Of a DNA stretch of 64,000 bases, positions 46,482 through 54,572 are shown piece by piece. The notes below the pieces were generated by a model. The model made no database searches. It was not told the origin of the DNA and saw nothing but the letters and a program-made list of their open reading frames with translations. The stretch covers positions 1,641,630 to 1,705,629 of the forward strand of contig NZ_CP078077.1 in the NCBI RefSeq assembly GCF_023101185.1. The letters run 5' to 3'. This DNA is from Microbacterium galbinum. GTDB taxonomy: Bacteria > Actinomycetota > Actinomycetes > Actinomycetales > Microbacteriaceae. Numbering within the stretch: position 1 is the stretch's first letter; each line of letters opens with the position of its first letter. The translations under genes and the position numbers were made by a program.

Positions 46482-46663
46482 GCGACCCACCATAGGTCGG
46501 CGCGGCCGGATGAGGGATGCCCTGTCGGTACACGCTCCGATGGGGCGACCTCGCGATGAGGGGGCATGGTACGTCGTGCCGGGGCATCCGTCGAGGGGCG
46601 CGGTGAAGTCGCCGCGGGGGCGCACGGTGAGCACCACACCCACAGAGCCGACGGAGGCGCACA

Positions 46664-47614
46664 ATGTATTTCCACGTGCAGGAGTTCATCAACGAGATCG
46701 CCGCGGACGAGCCGGATCCCGCAGCGGCGAACGCGCTGCAGGAGGGGCTCGGCGGTCAGTTCGGCGAGATGCGCACCATGATGCAGTACCTGTTCCAGAG
46801 CATCAACTTCCGCGGCCCCGACGGCAAGCCGTACAAGGACCTCATCCAGGGCATCGGCACCGAGGAGATCAGCCACGTCGAACTGATCGGCACCACGATC
46901 TCCCGGCTCCTCGACGGTTCGCCGAAGTACCAGGGCAAGCCGACCGACCCGGTGGATCAGCCCGGTGCGGGCGGCGCGACGCCGCTGAGCATCGCCGTCG
47001 ACACCAGCAATATCCACCACTATCTCGTCGGGGCGCAGGGCGCGCTACCGGTGGATGCCGTCGGCAACCCGTGGTCGGGGAGCTACGTGTACAACTCGGG
47101 CAATCTCGTGCTCGACCTGCTCTACAACCTGATGCTCGAGTCGACCGGGCGGCTGCAGAAATGCCGGCTGTACGAGATGACCGACAACAAGACCGCCCGC
47201 ACCACGATCTCGTACCTCATCGTGCGCGACCAGGCGCACGAGAACGCCTACGCGAAGGCGCTCGAGACCCTCGGTGTGAACTGGCGCACGTCGCTGCCGA
47301 TCCCGAAGACGAACGCCGAGCAGTTCCCCGAGGTGAAGAAGCTCCTCGACCTCGGTCTGCAGAGCAAGAACTACTCGTTCGACCTCACGGCGCAGTCCGA
47401 GGCCGGCAAGATCTTCCAGGGCGCATCGCCGTCGAACGACGGCACCGAGCTCGACGCGAGCGAGCAGGCGCCCGAGGGCTTCCCGATGACCATCTCGCCG
47501 GAGCGTCCCGAGGAGTTCTCACCGGGCGCCGACGACGAGCTGCGCAAGCTCATCGAGGCGACCGCGGCGATGGAGATGGCCGACATCGATGCGACGTTCG
47601 GGCGGATGACGTAA
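46664..47614 (+). CDS. Manganese (non-heme) catalase
   Basis: 316 aa. Ferritin-like di-Mn catalase: Glu35 (GEMRTMMQYLFQ), Glu-x-x-His at 68-71 (TEEISHVE), Glu159 (NLMLES) and His192 (DQAHENAYAKAL) are the probable metal ligands. The C-terminal tail is long and acidic. Cytosolic, degrades H2O2. A weak GGAGG precedes the ATG. Divergent from the acetyltransferase gene. No peroxide regulator is seen next to it. Confidence 0.95.
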   Translation: MYFHVQEFINEIAADEPDPAAANALQEGLGGQFGEMRTMMQYLFQSINFRGPDGKPYKDLIQGIGTEEISHVELIGTTISRLLDGSPKYQGKPTDPVDQPGAGGATPLSIAVDTSNIHHYLVGAQGALPVDAVGNPWSGSYVYNSGNLVLDLLYNLMLESTGRLQKCRLYEMTDNKTARTTISYLIVRDQAHENAYAKALETLGVNWRTSLPIPKTNAEQFPEVKKLLDLGLQSKNYSFDLTAQSEAGKIFQGASPSNDGTELDASEQAPEGFPMTISPERPEEFSPGADDELRKLIEATAAMEMADIDATFGRMT

Positions 47615-48538
47615 CTAAGAGGGAAGACGTCGACTCGAAAGCCAGTCGGTGGATGCTTGCTCGAGCAGGGCCGCGAGGTTGGCGAGTCCGGGGTCGGCGC
47701 GATCGGAGGCGCGCGTGACGAGGTGGATGCTGCGGGTGACGGGTGCGTCGAGTTCGAGCAGCTTGACGCCGGCGGGCGTCGCGGCGACGGTAAGGGCGGG
47801 GACGAGAGCCACCCCCACTCCGGCAGCGACGAGCTCGAGCTGCACGGCGAAGTCCATCGACTCAGCGACGATCCGCGGACGGAAGCCGGCGAGGCCGCAG
47901 GCACGTTCCATCATGTCGAAGCACGATACGTCTGATGTGGGCGCGATCCACGCCGCGGACGCGTAGTCGGAGAGCGTGGCAGTGGCCGCCGCTGAGTGCG
48001 CTGGGGCGCTCACTGCCAGCCACACGGGTTCGCTGCCGAGGAATCGGACGTCCACACTGCTCGGAAGATCGCGGGGCACGTTGGAGTAGGAGTGCACCAC
48101 GGCGAGGTCGACGTCTCCGGCGGCGAGCGCACTGATGGAAACGCTGGGCTCGGCCGTCGTGAGGTGAACATCCAATGCGGAACCGGCATCCGACAACAGT
48201 GTTCGATACGCGTCGGCAACAAGGGTTCGCGCGGCGGAGGGGAAGGCGGACAGCGTGTAGCGCCCCACAGTTCCCGCTCTCAGAGCATCCACCTCGAGTT
48301 CCGCGAGTGAGAGCCGACCCAGGATGTCGTGCCCGTGGTTCGCGAGTGCTGAACCCGCGGCGGTCAACGTCAGCCGGCGTCCCTGTCGGCGGGTCAGCGC
48401 GATCCCCAGCTCCTTCTCGAGAGCGGTGATCTGCATGGAGACGCCCGGTGCGCTGAGGTGAACTTCCTCGGCGACGGCCGCGATCGTGCCGAGGCGTTGC
48501 AGAGCGGCGAGCAGTCGAAGCTTGCGAACATCAATCAT
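47615..48538 (-). CDS. LysR family transcriptional regulator
   Basis: 307 aa. Winged HTH at 1-60 (VRKLRLLAALQRLGTIAAVAEEVHLSAPGVSMQITALEKELG, seen in parts), then the periplasmic-binding-like effector domain (about 90-300). Divergent from an EamA exporter with a TAGTAA-N12-TTACTA palindrome between them, so it very likely controls that gene and itself. The stop abuts the catalase stop with no gap. Confidence 0.93.
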   Translation of the reverse strand: MIDVRKLRLLAALQRLGTIAAVAEEVHLSAPGVSMQITALEKELGIALTRRQGRRLTLTAAGSALANHGHDILGRLSLAELEVDALRAGTVGRYTLSAFPSAARTLVADAYRTLLSDAGSALDVHLTTAEPSVSISALAAGDVDLAVVHSYSNVPRDLPSSVDVRFLGSEPVWLAVSAPAHSAAATATLSDYASAAWIAPTSDVSCFDMMERACGLAGFRPRIVAESMDFAVQLELVAAGVGVALVPALTVAATPAGVKLLELDAPVTRSIHLVTRASDRADPGLANLAALLEQASTDWLSSRRLPS

Positions 48539-48543
48539 TTTAT

Positions 48544-48567
48544 TAGTAAGTCTTGTTTAGGTTACTA
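48544..48567. promoter_or_regulatory. Palindromic LysR-type binding site
   Basis: TAGTAA, 12 bp, TTACTA, in an AT-rich stretch just upstream of the lysR ATG and 51 bp before the EamA start. Spacing and symmetry fit a LysR box. Confidence 0.65.
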
Positions 48568-48617
48568 GTCACAGATCGTCAGTAGTGCTTAACGTGCGAT
48601 TTTGGCACGCTGACAGC

Positions 48618-49529
48618 ATGAGAGTCAACAGAGCACTCCTCGCGGGACTACTCGTCGTCGTTCTCTGGGCGTCGGCGTTCCCGGCGATCCGAGTTGCCGC
48701 GCCCGCGCTGGGCGTCATCGGGCTGTCGTTCGCACGGTTGGCAGTAGCTGCGGTCGCTCTTCTGATCGTCGCGGTGGTTGTGAAGGCGCGATTTCCGAGG
48801 CGCGAGGATCTCGGCTGGATCGCGGCATGCGGATTCTTCGGCATGGCCGTGTACCAGCTGCTGTTGAACTGGGGGGAGCTCTACGTCCCTGCGGGCACAG
48901 CGAGCATCATCGTCGCGGCGGCGCCGCTCGTTTCCGTCGTGGTCGCCCGTGTTCTGTTCTCCGAACGAATCTCGCCCGTCACGGTCGTCGGCAGCGTCAT
49001 CGCTCTCGCCGGAGTAGCCCTCGTGTGTCTTGCGCGTGCAGGCGTATCTCTCTCCGCTGCGGTCTGGATCGTCGTCGCCGCGATGGTCGTGCAGGGCATC
49101 TATCATCCTTTGCAGCGTCCGTTGCTGAAGAGGTACACCAGTATCGAGGTCGCTTGTTACGCGATGATCGCCGGCACGATCATGACGCTTCCCCTCGTGC
49201 CGTTCGATATCGACGCGCTTCTCACGGGGGGACTCGCGCCGTGGCTTGCGGCGATCTATCTCGGTCTGCTGCCGTCCGCGGCGGGGTTCGTCCTCTGGGC
49301 CTATGCCGTCGCCCGGATGCCTGTTGCCGTGTCGACATCCCTTCTGTACCTGGTACCTCCCGTCGCGGTGCTCATCGCCTGGGTGTGGCTCGGTGAGCTG
49401 CCCATCCTGTCCGAGTTGCTGGGGGGCTTGGTCGTCGTCGCGGGAGTGATCACCATCTCCCAGGTGCCGCGGATACTTGCACGTACGAAAGCCCGTCGAG
49501 AAGTCCGCGGCTCGATCGCGGCCGAATAA
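48618..49529 (+). CDS. EamA family (DMT) transporter
   Basis: 303 aa, starting at ATG 48618. Ten membrane helices in two EamA repeats (LVVVLWASAFPAIRVAAP; PLQRPLLKRYTSIEVACYAM), with SVVVARVLFSERISPVTVVG and LLYLVPPVAVLIAWVWLGELPI typical of metabolite exporters of the RhaT/YdcZ/EamA group. Probably exports an amino acid or metabolite under LysR control. Substrate unknown. Confidence 0.92.
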   Translation: MRVNRALLAGLLVVVLWASAFPAIRVAAPALGVIGLSFARLAVAAVALLIVAVVVKARFPRREDLGWIAACGFFGMAVYQLLLNWGELYVPAGTASIIVAAAPLVSVVVARVLFSERISPVTVVGSVIALAGVALVCLARAGVSLSAAVWIVVAAMVVQGIYHPLQRPLLKRYTSIEVACYAMIAGTIMTLPLVPFDIDALLTGGLAPWLAAIYLGLLPSAAGFVLWAYAVARMPVAVSTSLLYLVPPVAVLIAWVWLGELPILSELLGGLVVVAGVITISQVPRILARTKARREVRGSIAAE

Positions 49530-49545
49530 GGAAAGCAGAACACGC

Positions 49546-50466
49546 ATGCGCATCCTCATCGTGGGCGCCGGAGCAGTGGGTGGGTATTTCGGATCCCAGC
49601 TCATCGCCGCGGGCGCCGATGTCACCTTCCTCGTCCGCCCTGCCAAGGCGGAACAGCTCTTCGCCACAGGCCTTGTCATCATCGACCCGGAGGGCCGCCG
49701 AGAAACCACGCATGTGACGACAGTGACCGCCGACAGCCTCGGAGTCGGGTGGGACCTCATTCTCCTGGCGGTGAAGGCCACGGCGCTCGACGGTGCGCTC
49801 GCCGACATCTCCCCCGCCGTCACGCGCGACACCGCGATCCTCCCCTTCCTCAACGGAATCGACCACCTCGAAACTCTGAGTACCCGATTCGGGCGTCAAC
49901 ACGTGCTCGGTGGTGTGGCCGTCGTTGCGGCGGAACTCACGGAACACGAAGAGATCGCGCTTCTCGCACCCGGCGCGTCCATCGGGTTCGGAGAGCTCGA
50001 CGGCCACATGACGGACCGAGTCTCACGCATCGCGAATTCGTTCGCCCCCGCGGCGCTCGAGTCATCCGTGTCTGACTCGATCATTCAGGACATGTGGGAG
50101 AAGTGGCATTTCATGGCTGCGGGAGGTGCCGCCACGACACTGCTCGGAGGCTCCGTCGGCCAGATCGTCAGCACTCCCGGTGGACTCCAGTCGATCGAAC
50201 GCATCATCGACGAGGCATCCGCCATCCAACAGGCGGAGGGTCATTCCCCCCGCGCGGCCGCGCTCTCCCGAACACGGGCAATCCTCACCCAACCCGGATC
50301 AGGGTTCACCACGTCGATGTACCGCGACTTCGCCGCACACCGTCGCACTGAGGGAGAAACCATCCTCGGCAGCCTTCTTTTCCGCGGAGCGGAACACCAA
50401 ATCGCCACGCCACTGCTGGAAGCGGCAACGGTCAAGCTGCGCATCTTCGACGCGATCCACGCGTAG
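49546..50466 (+). CDS. Ketopantoate reductase-like protein (ApbA/PanE family)
   Basis: 306 aa, starting at ATG 49546 behind AAGGAAAGC. N-terminal Rossmann fold with GAGAVGGYFGSQLIAAG, LLAVKATALDG and LPFLNGIDHLE; C-terminal helical domain with WEKWHFMAAGGAATTLLG, MYRDFAAHRRTEGE and the closing TPLLEAATVKLRIF. Canonical PanE makes pantoate with NADPH. The location 17 bp after EamA suggests a specialised 2-keto-acid or related substrate rather than housekeeping CoA synthesis. Confidence 0.88.
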   Translation: MRILIVGAGAVGGYFGSQLIAAGADVTFLVRPAKAEQLFATGLVIIDPEGRRETTHVTTVTADSLGVGWDLILLAVKATALDGALADISPAVTRDTAILPFLNGIDHLETLSTRFGRQHVLGGVAVVAAELTEHEEIALLAPGASIGFGELDGHMTDRVSRIANSFAPAALESSVSDSIIQDMWEKWHFMAAGGAATTLLGGSVGQIVSTPGGLQSIERIIDEASAIQQAEGHSPRAAALSRTRAILTQPGSGFTTSMYRDFAAHRRTEGETILGSLLFRGAEHQIATPLLEAATVKLRIFDAIHA

Positions 50467-50503
50467 CGCAACCACCAACTCCGGAGATGCTCGGCGCTCC
50501 CCC

Positions 50504-50866
50504 TCAGCGTCCACCGCCGTTGAGAATGTCCATCCAGTCGGCGGGAAGCCGGTCGCTCGGACCGGGAACGGCCTGTGATTCGGGATGGCTCGTCGGTGCG
50601 GCGAGCGACGGGCCATCGAAAGCGGCCTCGTCACGGAAGTCCCAGAACCAGTCCTCCCCGGGTTCGAAACTCTGCATCACGGAGTGGCCGGTCTCCTGCC
50701 AGTGCTTCGTCGCGTGCGTGTTCGGGGAGTCGTCGCAGCATCCGATGTGTCCGCATGCGGCGCACCGTCGCAGGTGAACCCACCACGAGCCGGTCTCATC
50801 GCATTCCACGCACCCCGTACCGCTGGGAGGCACTGTCACGTCGATCATCTCGGGATCTGTCGTCAT
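50504..50866 (-). CDS. UBP-type zinc finger domain protein
   Basis: 120 aa, starting at ATG 50866. Zinc finger CVECDETGSWWVHLRRCAAC, then GHIGCCDDSPNTHATKHWQETGH: the Cys/His pattern of UBP (ZnF) domains such as eukaryotic USP/HDAC6. The remainder is Pro/Ser-rich. Bacterial versions are stand-alone and of unknown function. No ubiquitin-like partner adjacent. Confidence 0.9.
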   Translation of the reverse strand: MTTDPEMIDVTVPPSGTGCVECDETGSWWVHLRRCAACGHIGCCDDSPNTHATKHWQETGHSVMQSFEPGEDWFWDFRDEAAFDGPSLAAPTSHPESQAVPGPSDRLPADWMDILNGGGR

Positions 50867-50932
50867 GCCGCCATCATCGCGGTTCCCTCGCCGCTTGGAC
50901 AGGCCCTCCTGGGGCCACCACCGACGGAGCCG

Positions 50933-50938
50933 TAACCT
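50933..50938 (+). promoter_or_regulatory. -10 box of leaderless PTP-like gene
   Basis: TAACCT followed by ggctga and GTG 50945. Confidence 0.55.
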
Positions 50939-50944
50939 GGCTGA

Positions 50945-51271
50945 GTGAATGTGCTCTTCGTGTGCAGCCGCAATCGGCTCCGCAGTCCGACGGCGGAGAA
51001 CGTCTTCCGTGACTGGCCGGGCATCCGCGTCGCCTCCGCAGGCCTCAAGGCCGACGCCGAAGAGCGCCTCACGCCCGATGACCTCGACTGGGCGGACCTC
51101 GTGCTGGTGATGGAGAAACGGCACAAGAGCGAGATCAGTAGACGGTACATGCCGCACCTGCGGGATGTGCGGATCGTCGTGCTCGGCATCCCCGATGACT
51201 TCGAATTCATGGACCCGCAGTTGGTCGACCTTCTTCAGCGCAAGGTCCCTCCGCACCTTCGAGGGCGCTGA
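50945..51271 (+). CDS. Low-molecular-weight protein-tyrosine-phosphatase-like protein
   Basis: 108 aa, starting at GTG 50945. N-terminal VLFVCSRNRLRSPTAE with the C-x5-R signature (Cys7, Arg13) and the family's SPTAE. ADLVLVMEKRHKSEI is typical of LMW PTPs. It is about 45 residues shorter than canonical LMW PTPs, and the catalytic Asp of a DPY/DP motif may be the Asp of IPDDFEFMDP. Enzyme activity is uncertain. Confidence 0.82.
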   Translation: MNVLFVCSRNRLRSPTAENVFRDWPGIRVASAGLKADAEERLTPDDLDWADLVLVMEKRHKSEISRRYMPHLRDVRIVVLGIPDDFEFMDPQLVDLLQRKVPPHLRGR

Positions 51272-51324
51272 GGGTTCGTGTCGAGGCACTGCTAGGTTCG
51301 GAGCTTCAGGGGAGAGGAACGGGC

Positions 51325-51351
51325 ATGACCGCACCCGAACATGATGTCTGA
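51325..51351 (+). CDS. 8-codon upstream ORF
   Basis: ATG ACC GCA CCC GAA CAT GAT GTC TGA (MTAPEHDV), with a good GGGGAGAGGAA site. Its stop overlaps the next ATG as TGATG, so it could couple translation of the small membrane protein. Alternatively it may mark a frameshift near the real N-terminus. Confidence 0.4.
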   Translation: MTAPEHDV

Positions 51352-51680
51352 TGCGTGACGTCAAGGTCGGCGGGATGAACACAGCCGACGAGTTTGCAAG
51401 GCCGGCGAAGCCGCTGGGCGCGCTCGCCTGGAGCGCACTGGTCCTGTCGTTGCTGTCCTTGCCGTCACTTATGCCCTACGGATGGCTCGACCCCGTGGGC
51501 GCTCTGATGCTCATGCGCGTCGGCGTCATCGCCCTCATCCTGAGCGTCATCGCGACCATCCGGAGATCGCGGCCGCGCGGGGTCGCGATCTCCGCCCTCG
51601 TGATCAGTGGCCTGTTCGTGCTGGTCGTCGTTCTTGCTGCAGGGCCGCTCGGGTTCCTGCGTCTCCTGATCGCCTTCTGA
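51351..51680 (+). CDS. Small DUF4190-like membrane protein
   Basis: 109 aa from ATG 51351, or 101 aa from ATG 51375 (GTCGGCGGG before it). Three hydrophobic segments at about 25-43, 49-67 and 80-105. The pattern LGALAWSALVLSLLSL, a basic turn TIRRSRPRGVAISALVISGL and a C-terminal helix resembles DUF4190-type proteins. Function unknown. Confidence 0.65.
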   Translation: MRDVKVGGMNTADEFARPAKPLGALAWSALVLSLLSLPSLMPYGWLDPVGALMLMRVGVIALILSVIATIRRSRPRGVAISALVISGLFVLVVVLAAGPLGFLRLLIAF

Positions 51681-51809
51681 CTCGGACTAGTCTCCGACAG
51701 GGGGGCGATGGACCGCCGCGCATCTTCGAAGGATCCCTGGGGAGGCTTGGTCAGCGGACTCGTGGCCGCGTCCCGGGTCGAACGCAGCGCCGATGCTGTG
51801 AACCTCACG

Positions 51810-51838
51810 TTTACACATTCGCTTCGCGCGAGTAGACT
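51810..51838 (+). promoter_or_regulatory. Promoter of the DUF3800 transcript
   Basis: -35 TTTACA (51810-51815), 17-bp spacer, -10 TAGACT (51833-51838). The predicted start is near 51845, leaving a leader of about 90 nt before the gene. Confidence 0.7.
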
Positions 51839-51842
51839 TTCT

Positions 51843-51909
51843 ATCGGTAGCTAGGGATGAAATAGTTCCCCGAGCGCCGATCCGAGGAACCCACGCTTAG
51901 GCGTGGGTT
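51843..51909 (+). ncRNA. Candidate structured RNA leader of DUF3800 gene
   Basis: An outer stem ATCGG (51843-51847) with CCGAT (51877-51881) encloses a GGGAT...TTCCC helix. It is followed by a perfect 9-bp hairpin AACCCACGC-ttag-GCGTGGGTT (51888-51909). Conserved 'DUF3800 motif' RNAs upstream of such genes have been described from comparative genomics (from memory). Whether this one belongs to a published class needs a covariance-model search. Confidence 0.5.
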
Positions 51910-51935
51910 TCTGCGTTGTAGGAGATACTAGTCGC

Positions 51936-52856
51936 GTGTTTCTGGCCTACATCGACGAGATCGGCGAGACCGGTGCGTTCATCAGCAGTGACCACGCCCG
52001 ATTCAACACGAGTCCAGCGTTCGGCTATGCGGGCTTCGTGATCCCTGCGGACAAGGCGCGACTCTTCGGAGCCAAGTTCAACTTCGTCAAGCGTGGTCTC
52101 TTCAAATCGGAGATCGCCGCAGCCGCGCATCCTGGGCGGTGGGAGCGTAAAGGTGCGAGCATCTTTCGCCGGGACACCCATCAGACGTTTCCCAATCAGA
52201 TTCGAGCGTTTAATGGCCTCGTGGAACAGCTGCGGTCTCTCGGTGGACACATCTTCTTCTACGCAAACGAGAAGCCGCTCGGCACGCCCGGGCAGACGAA
52301 GCTCGACACGACAGCTCGCGAGACCGCGGCCATGCAAGAGACCCTCAATCGCATTGCTCGCCACGCAGACAACGCACAGTCCAACGTCATGGTCGTGATC
52401 GATCAGATCAACGAGAAGACGCGCGCTGAACGGTTGCCAGTGATGTACAGCCATATCCTCGGTCGCGCTTCGGACCATCCTGAGATGAGACGCATCATCG
52501 AGCCCCCGATGCACGTCGACAGCGCCTTGAGCTCGAACATTCAGTTCGCCGACTGGATTGCCGCTTGCCTCACGCGCGCTATCCACTTCCACCTCATCGA
52601 GGACTCCCCATTTGGCTGGGTGACCCACCGAAACCGCGGAGGGCTTCTACCGGCCCTCCATGGGGGATTCACACTTGAGTCGAAGCTCCACCTTCAGAGC
52701 CATCGAACTGTGAAGGATCTCAATAACTCCGACATCGTGCGTGCGAAGCGACCGCTCTACCCGATAGGGAGTGGCAACCGAATCGGGTCGGCGATTACAC
52801 CCGAGGCGCAGCGCCGTCTTCAAGCGATCGCCCAGATCCGAGCCGCCCAGAAATAG
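51936..52856 (+). CDS. DUF3800 domain protein
   Basis: 306 aa. Starts at GTG 51936 with TAGGAGA upstream; an earlier in-frame GTG lies inside the hairpin and is rejected. N-terminal VFLAYIDEIGETGAF matches the YIDESG motif of DUF3800 (RNase H-like), with FGYAGFVIPADKARLF next and a later acidic VMVVIDQINEK. Base use is visibly less GC-rich than its neighbours (several AAA, TTC/TTT and CAT codons), which suggests transfer. Function unknown; members occur in phage and defence contexts. Confidence 0.85.
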   Translation: MFLAYIDEIGETGAFISSDHARFNTSPAFGYAGFVIPADKARLFGAKFNFVKRGLFKSEIAAAAHPGRWERKGASIFRRDTHQTFPNQIRAFNGLVEQLRSLGGHIFFYANEKPLGTPGQTKLDTTARETAAMQETLNRIARHADNAQSNVMVVIDQINEKTRAERLPVMYSHILGRASDHPEMRRIIEPPMHVDSALSSNIQFADWIAACLTRAIHFHLIEDSPFGWVTHRNRGGLLPALHGGFTLESKLHLQSHRTVKDLNNSDIVRAKRPLYPIGSGNRIGSAITPEAQRRLQAIAQIRAAQK

Positions 52857-53006
52857 CTGTCGTGCGTTACTCGACGTCGGACAAGTCGCGAGTCGAGCGA
52901 CTGCTCCGTGGCGGATGAACCGCTGAACCCGCCCGGTCTCCGAACCAAGCCCCCTCTCCCCGCGGCATAGAGTGGATCGGCCCCATCACCCCCCTCTGGA
53001 GCATCC

Positions 53007-54509
53007 GTGACCTCCGTCGACGACCGCGCGCGCTATCGCGCGAATCCCTCCGTGCTCACCGCGCTGAAGAGTCCTCGTTTGCTGACGCGCGAGGTGCTCG
53101 CCGGTCTCGTCGTCGGCCTCGCACTGATCCCCGAGGCGATCTCGTTCTCGGTGATCGCCGGCGTCGACCCGGCCGTCGGTCTGTTCTCGTCGTTCATCAT
53201 GGCGATCGCGATCTCGTTCCTCGGCGGACGCCCCGCCATGATCACCGCCGCGACCGGAGCCGTCGCCCTCGTGATCGCACCCGTCGCCCCGACGTACGGC
53301 ATGGACTACTTCATCGCCACCGTCATCCTCGCCGGCGTCTTCCAGGTGCTCATGGCCGTGCTCGGCGTCGCGAAGCTCATGCGCTTCATCCCCCGCAGCG
53401 TCATGACCGGATTCGTGAACGCGCTCGCGATCTTCGTGTTCAGCGCCCAGGTGCCGCAGCTCATCGGGGTGCCGTGGCTGGTGTATCCGCTCGTCGCCCT
53501 CGGCATCCTCGTCATGATCTTCATGCCCAAGATCACCAAGCTGGTGCCGGCGCCCCTCGTGTCGGTCGTCATCGTGACCGCCGTCGTGCTGGTGTTCGCG
53601 ATCAACGTGCCCACCGTGGGTGACCAGGGCGCTCTGCCGCGCAGCCTCCCCGAACTCTTCATCCCGAACGTGCCGTTCACGTGGGAGACGTTCACGATCA
53701 TCGCGCCGTACGCGCTCGGCGTCGCACTCGTCGGACTCATGGAGTCGCTGATGACCGCGAAGCTCGTCGACGAGATCACCGACACCCACTCCCGCAAGAC
53801 CCGCGAGGCCTGGGCGCAGGGCGCGGCGAACATGCTGTCGGGCATCTTCGGCGGCATGGGCGGCTGCGCCGTCATCGGCCAGACCATGATCAACGTGCGC
53901 TCCGGCGCCCGCACGCGCATCTCGACGTTCTTCGCCGGCGTCTTCCTCTTCTTGCTCGTGGTCGTGTTCGGCGACTTCGTCTCGACCATCCCGATGGCCG
54001 CACTCGTCGCCGTCATGATCATGATCTCGATCAGCGCGTTCGACTGGCACAGCATCCGTCCGTCGACCCTCAAGCGGATGCCGAAGAGCGAGACGTTCGT
54101 CATGATCGTCACCGTCGTCGCCGTGGTGCTCACCCACAACCTCGCGGTCGGGGTCGTGGCGGGGGTGATCACGGCATCCGTCCTGTTCGTGCGCCGGGTG
54201 GCGCACGTCGTCTCGGTCACCCGCACCGTCTCGGACGACGGCGAGGTCGCGACCTACGTGGTCGACGGGGCGCTGTTCTTCGCGTCGAGCAACGACCTCA
54301 CCACGATGTTCGAGTACGCCGCCGACCCCGCACGGGTGGTCATCGACCTGTCCCGATCGCACGTCTGGGATGCCTCGACCGTCGCCGCGCTCGACGCGAT
54401 CGAGACGAAGTACGCGCGGCACGGCACGTCCGTCGAACTCGTCGGGCTGAACGAGGCGAGCGGTGCGTTCCACGGACGACTGACGGGGCAGCTCGGCGGC
54501 GAGGGGTAG
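53007..54509 (+). CDS. SulP family (SLC26) anion transporter
   Basis: 500 aa, starting at GTG 53007 with CTGGAG 8 nt upstream. SulP membrane domain: LAGLVVGLALIPEAISFSVIAGVDP, SFLGGRPAMITAATGAVALV, MTGFVNALAIFVFSAQ and GMGGCAVIGQTMINVRSGARTR. The C-terminal STAS domain (about 410-490) includes ARVVIDLSRSHVWDASTVAALD. Transports sulfate, bicarbonate or another anion; no carbonic anhydrase adjacent. Specificity unknown. Confidence 0.93.
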   Translation: MTSVDDRARYRANPSVLTALKSPRLLTREVLAGLVVGLALIPEAISFSVIAGVDPAVGLFSSFIMAIAISFLGGRPAMITAATGAVALVIAPVAPTYGMDYFIATVILAGVFQVLMAVLGVAKLMRFIPRSVMTGFVNALAIFVFSAQVPQLIGVPWLVYPLVALGILVMIFMPKITKLVPAPLVSVVIVTAVVLVFAINVPTVGDQGALPRSLPELFIPNVPFTWETFTIIAPYALGVALVGLMESLMTAKLVDEITDTHSRKTREAWAQGAANMLSGIFGGMGGCAVIGQTMINVRSGARTRISTFFAGVFLFLLVVVFGDFVSTIPMAALVAVMIMISISAFDWHSIRPSTLKRMPKSETFVMIVTVVAVVLTHNLAVGVVAGVITASVLFVRRVAHVVSVTRTVSDDGEVATYVVDGALFFASSNDLTTMFEYAADPARVVIDLSRSHVWDASTVAALDAIETKYARHGTSVELVGLNEASGAFHGRLTGQLGGEG

Positions 54510-54560
54510 CGCGCATTACGCTGCATCACGGCGACCGGCCCTCGGGGCTCCGGGGTGATT

Positions 54561-54566
54561 TAGCGT
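54561..54566 (+). promoter_or_regulatory. -10 box of leaderless ATP-grasp gene
   Basis: TAGCGT followed by gagggt and ATG 54573. Confidence 0.5.
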
Positions 54567-54572
54567 GAGGGT

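Noticed and set aside
51903..51935. GTG start of the DUF3800 gene inside the hairpin
   Set aside because: It lies in the 3' arm of the 51888-51909 stem. GTG 51936 places the YIDE motif at the usual N-terminal distance and has a ribosome site.
51936..54509. Genomic island or prophage around DUF3800
   Set aside because: Only one gene differs in composition. There is no integrase, attachment repeat or phage structural gene.
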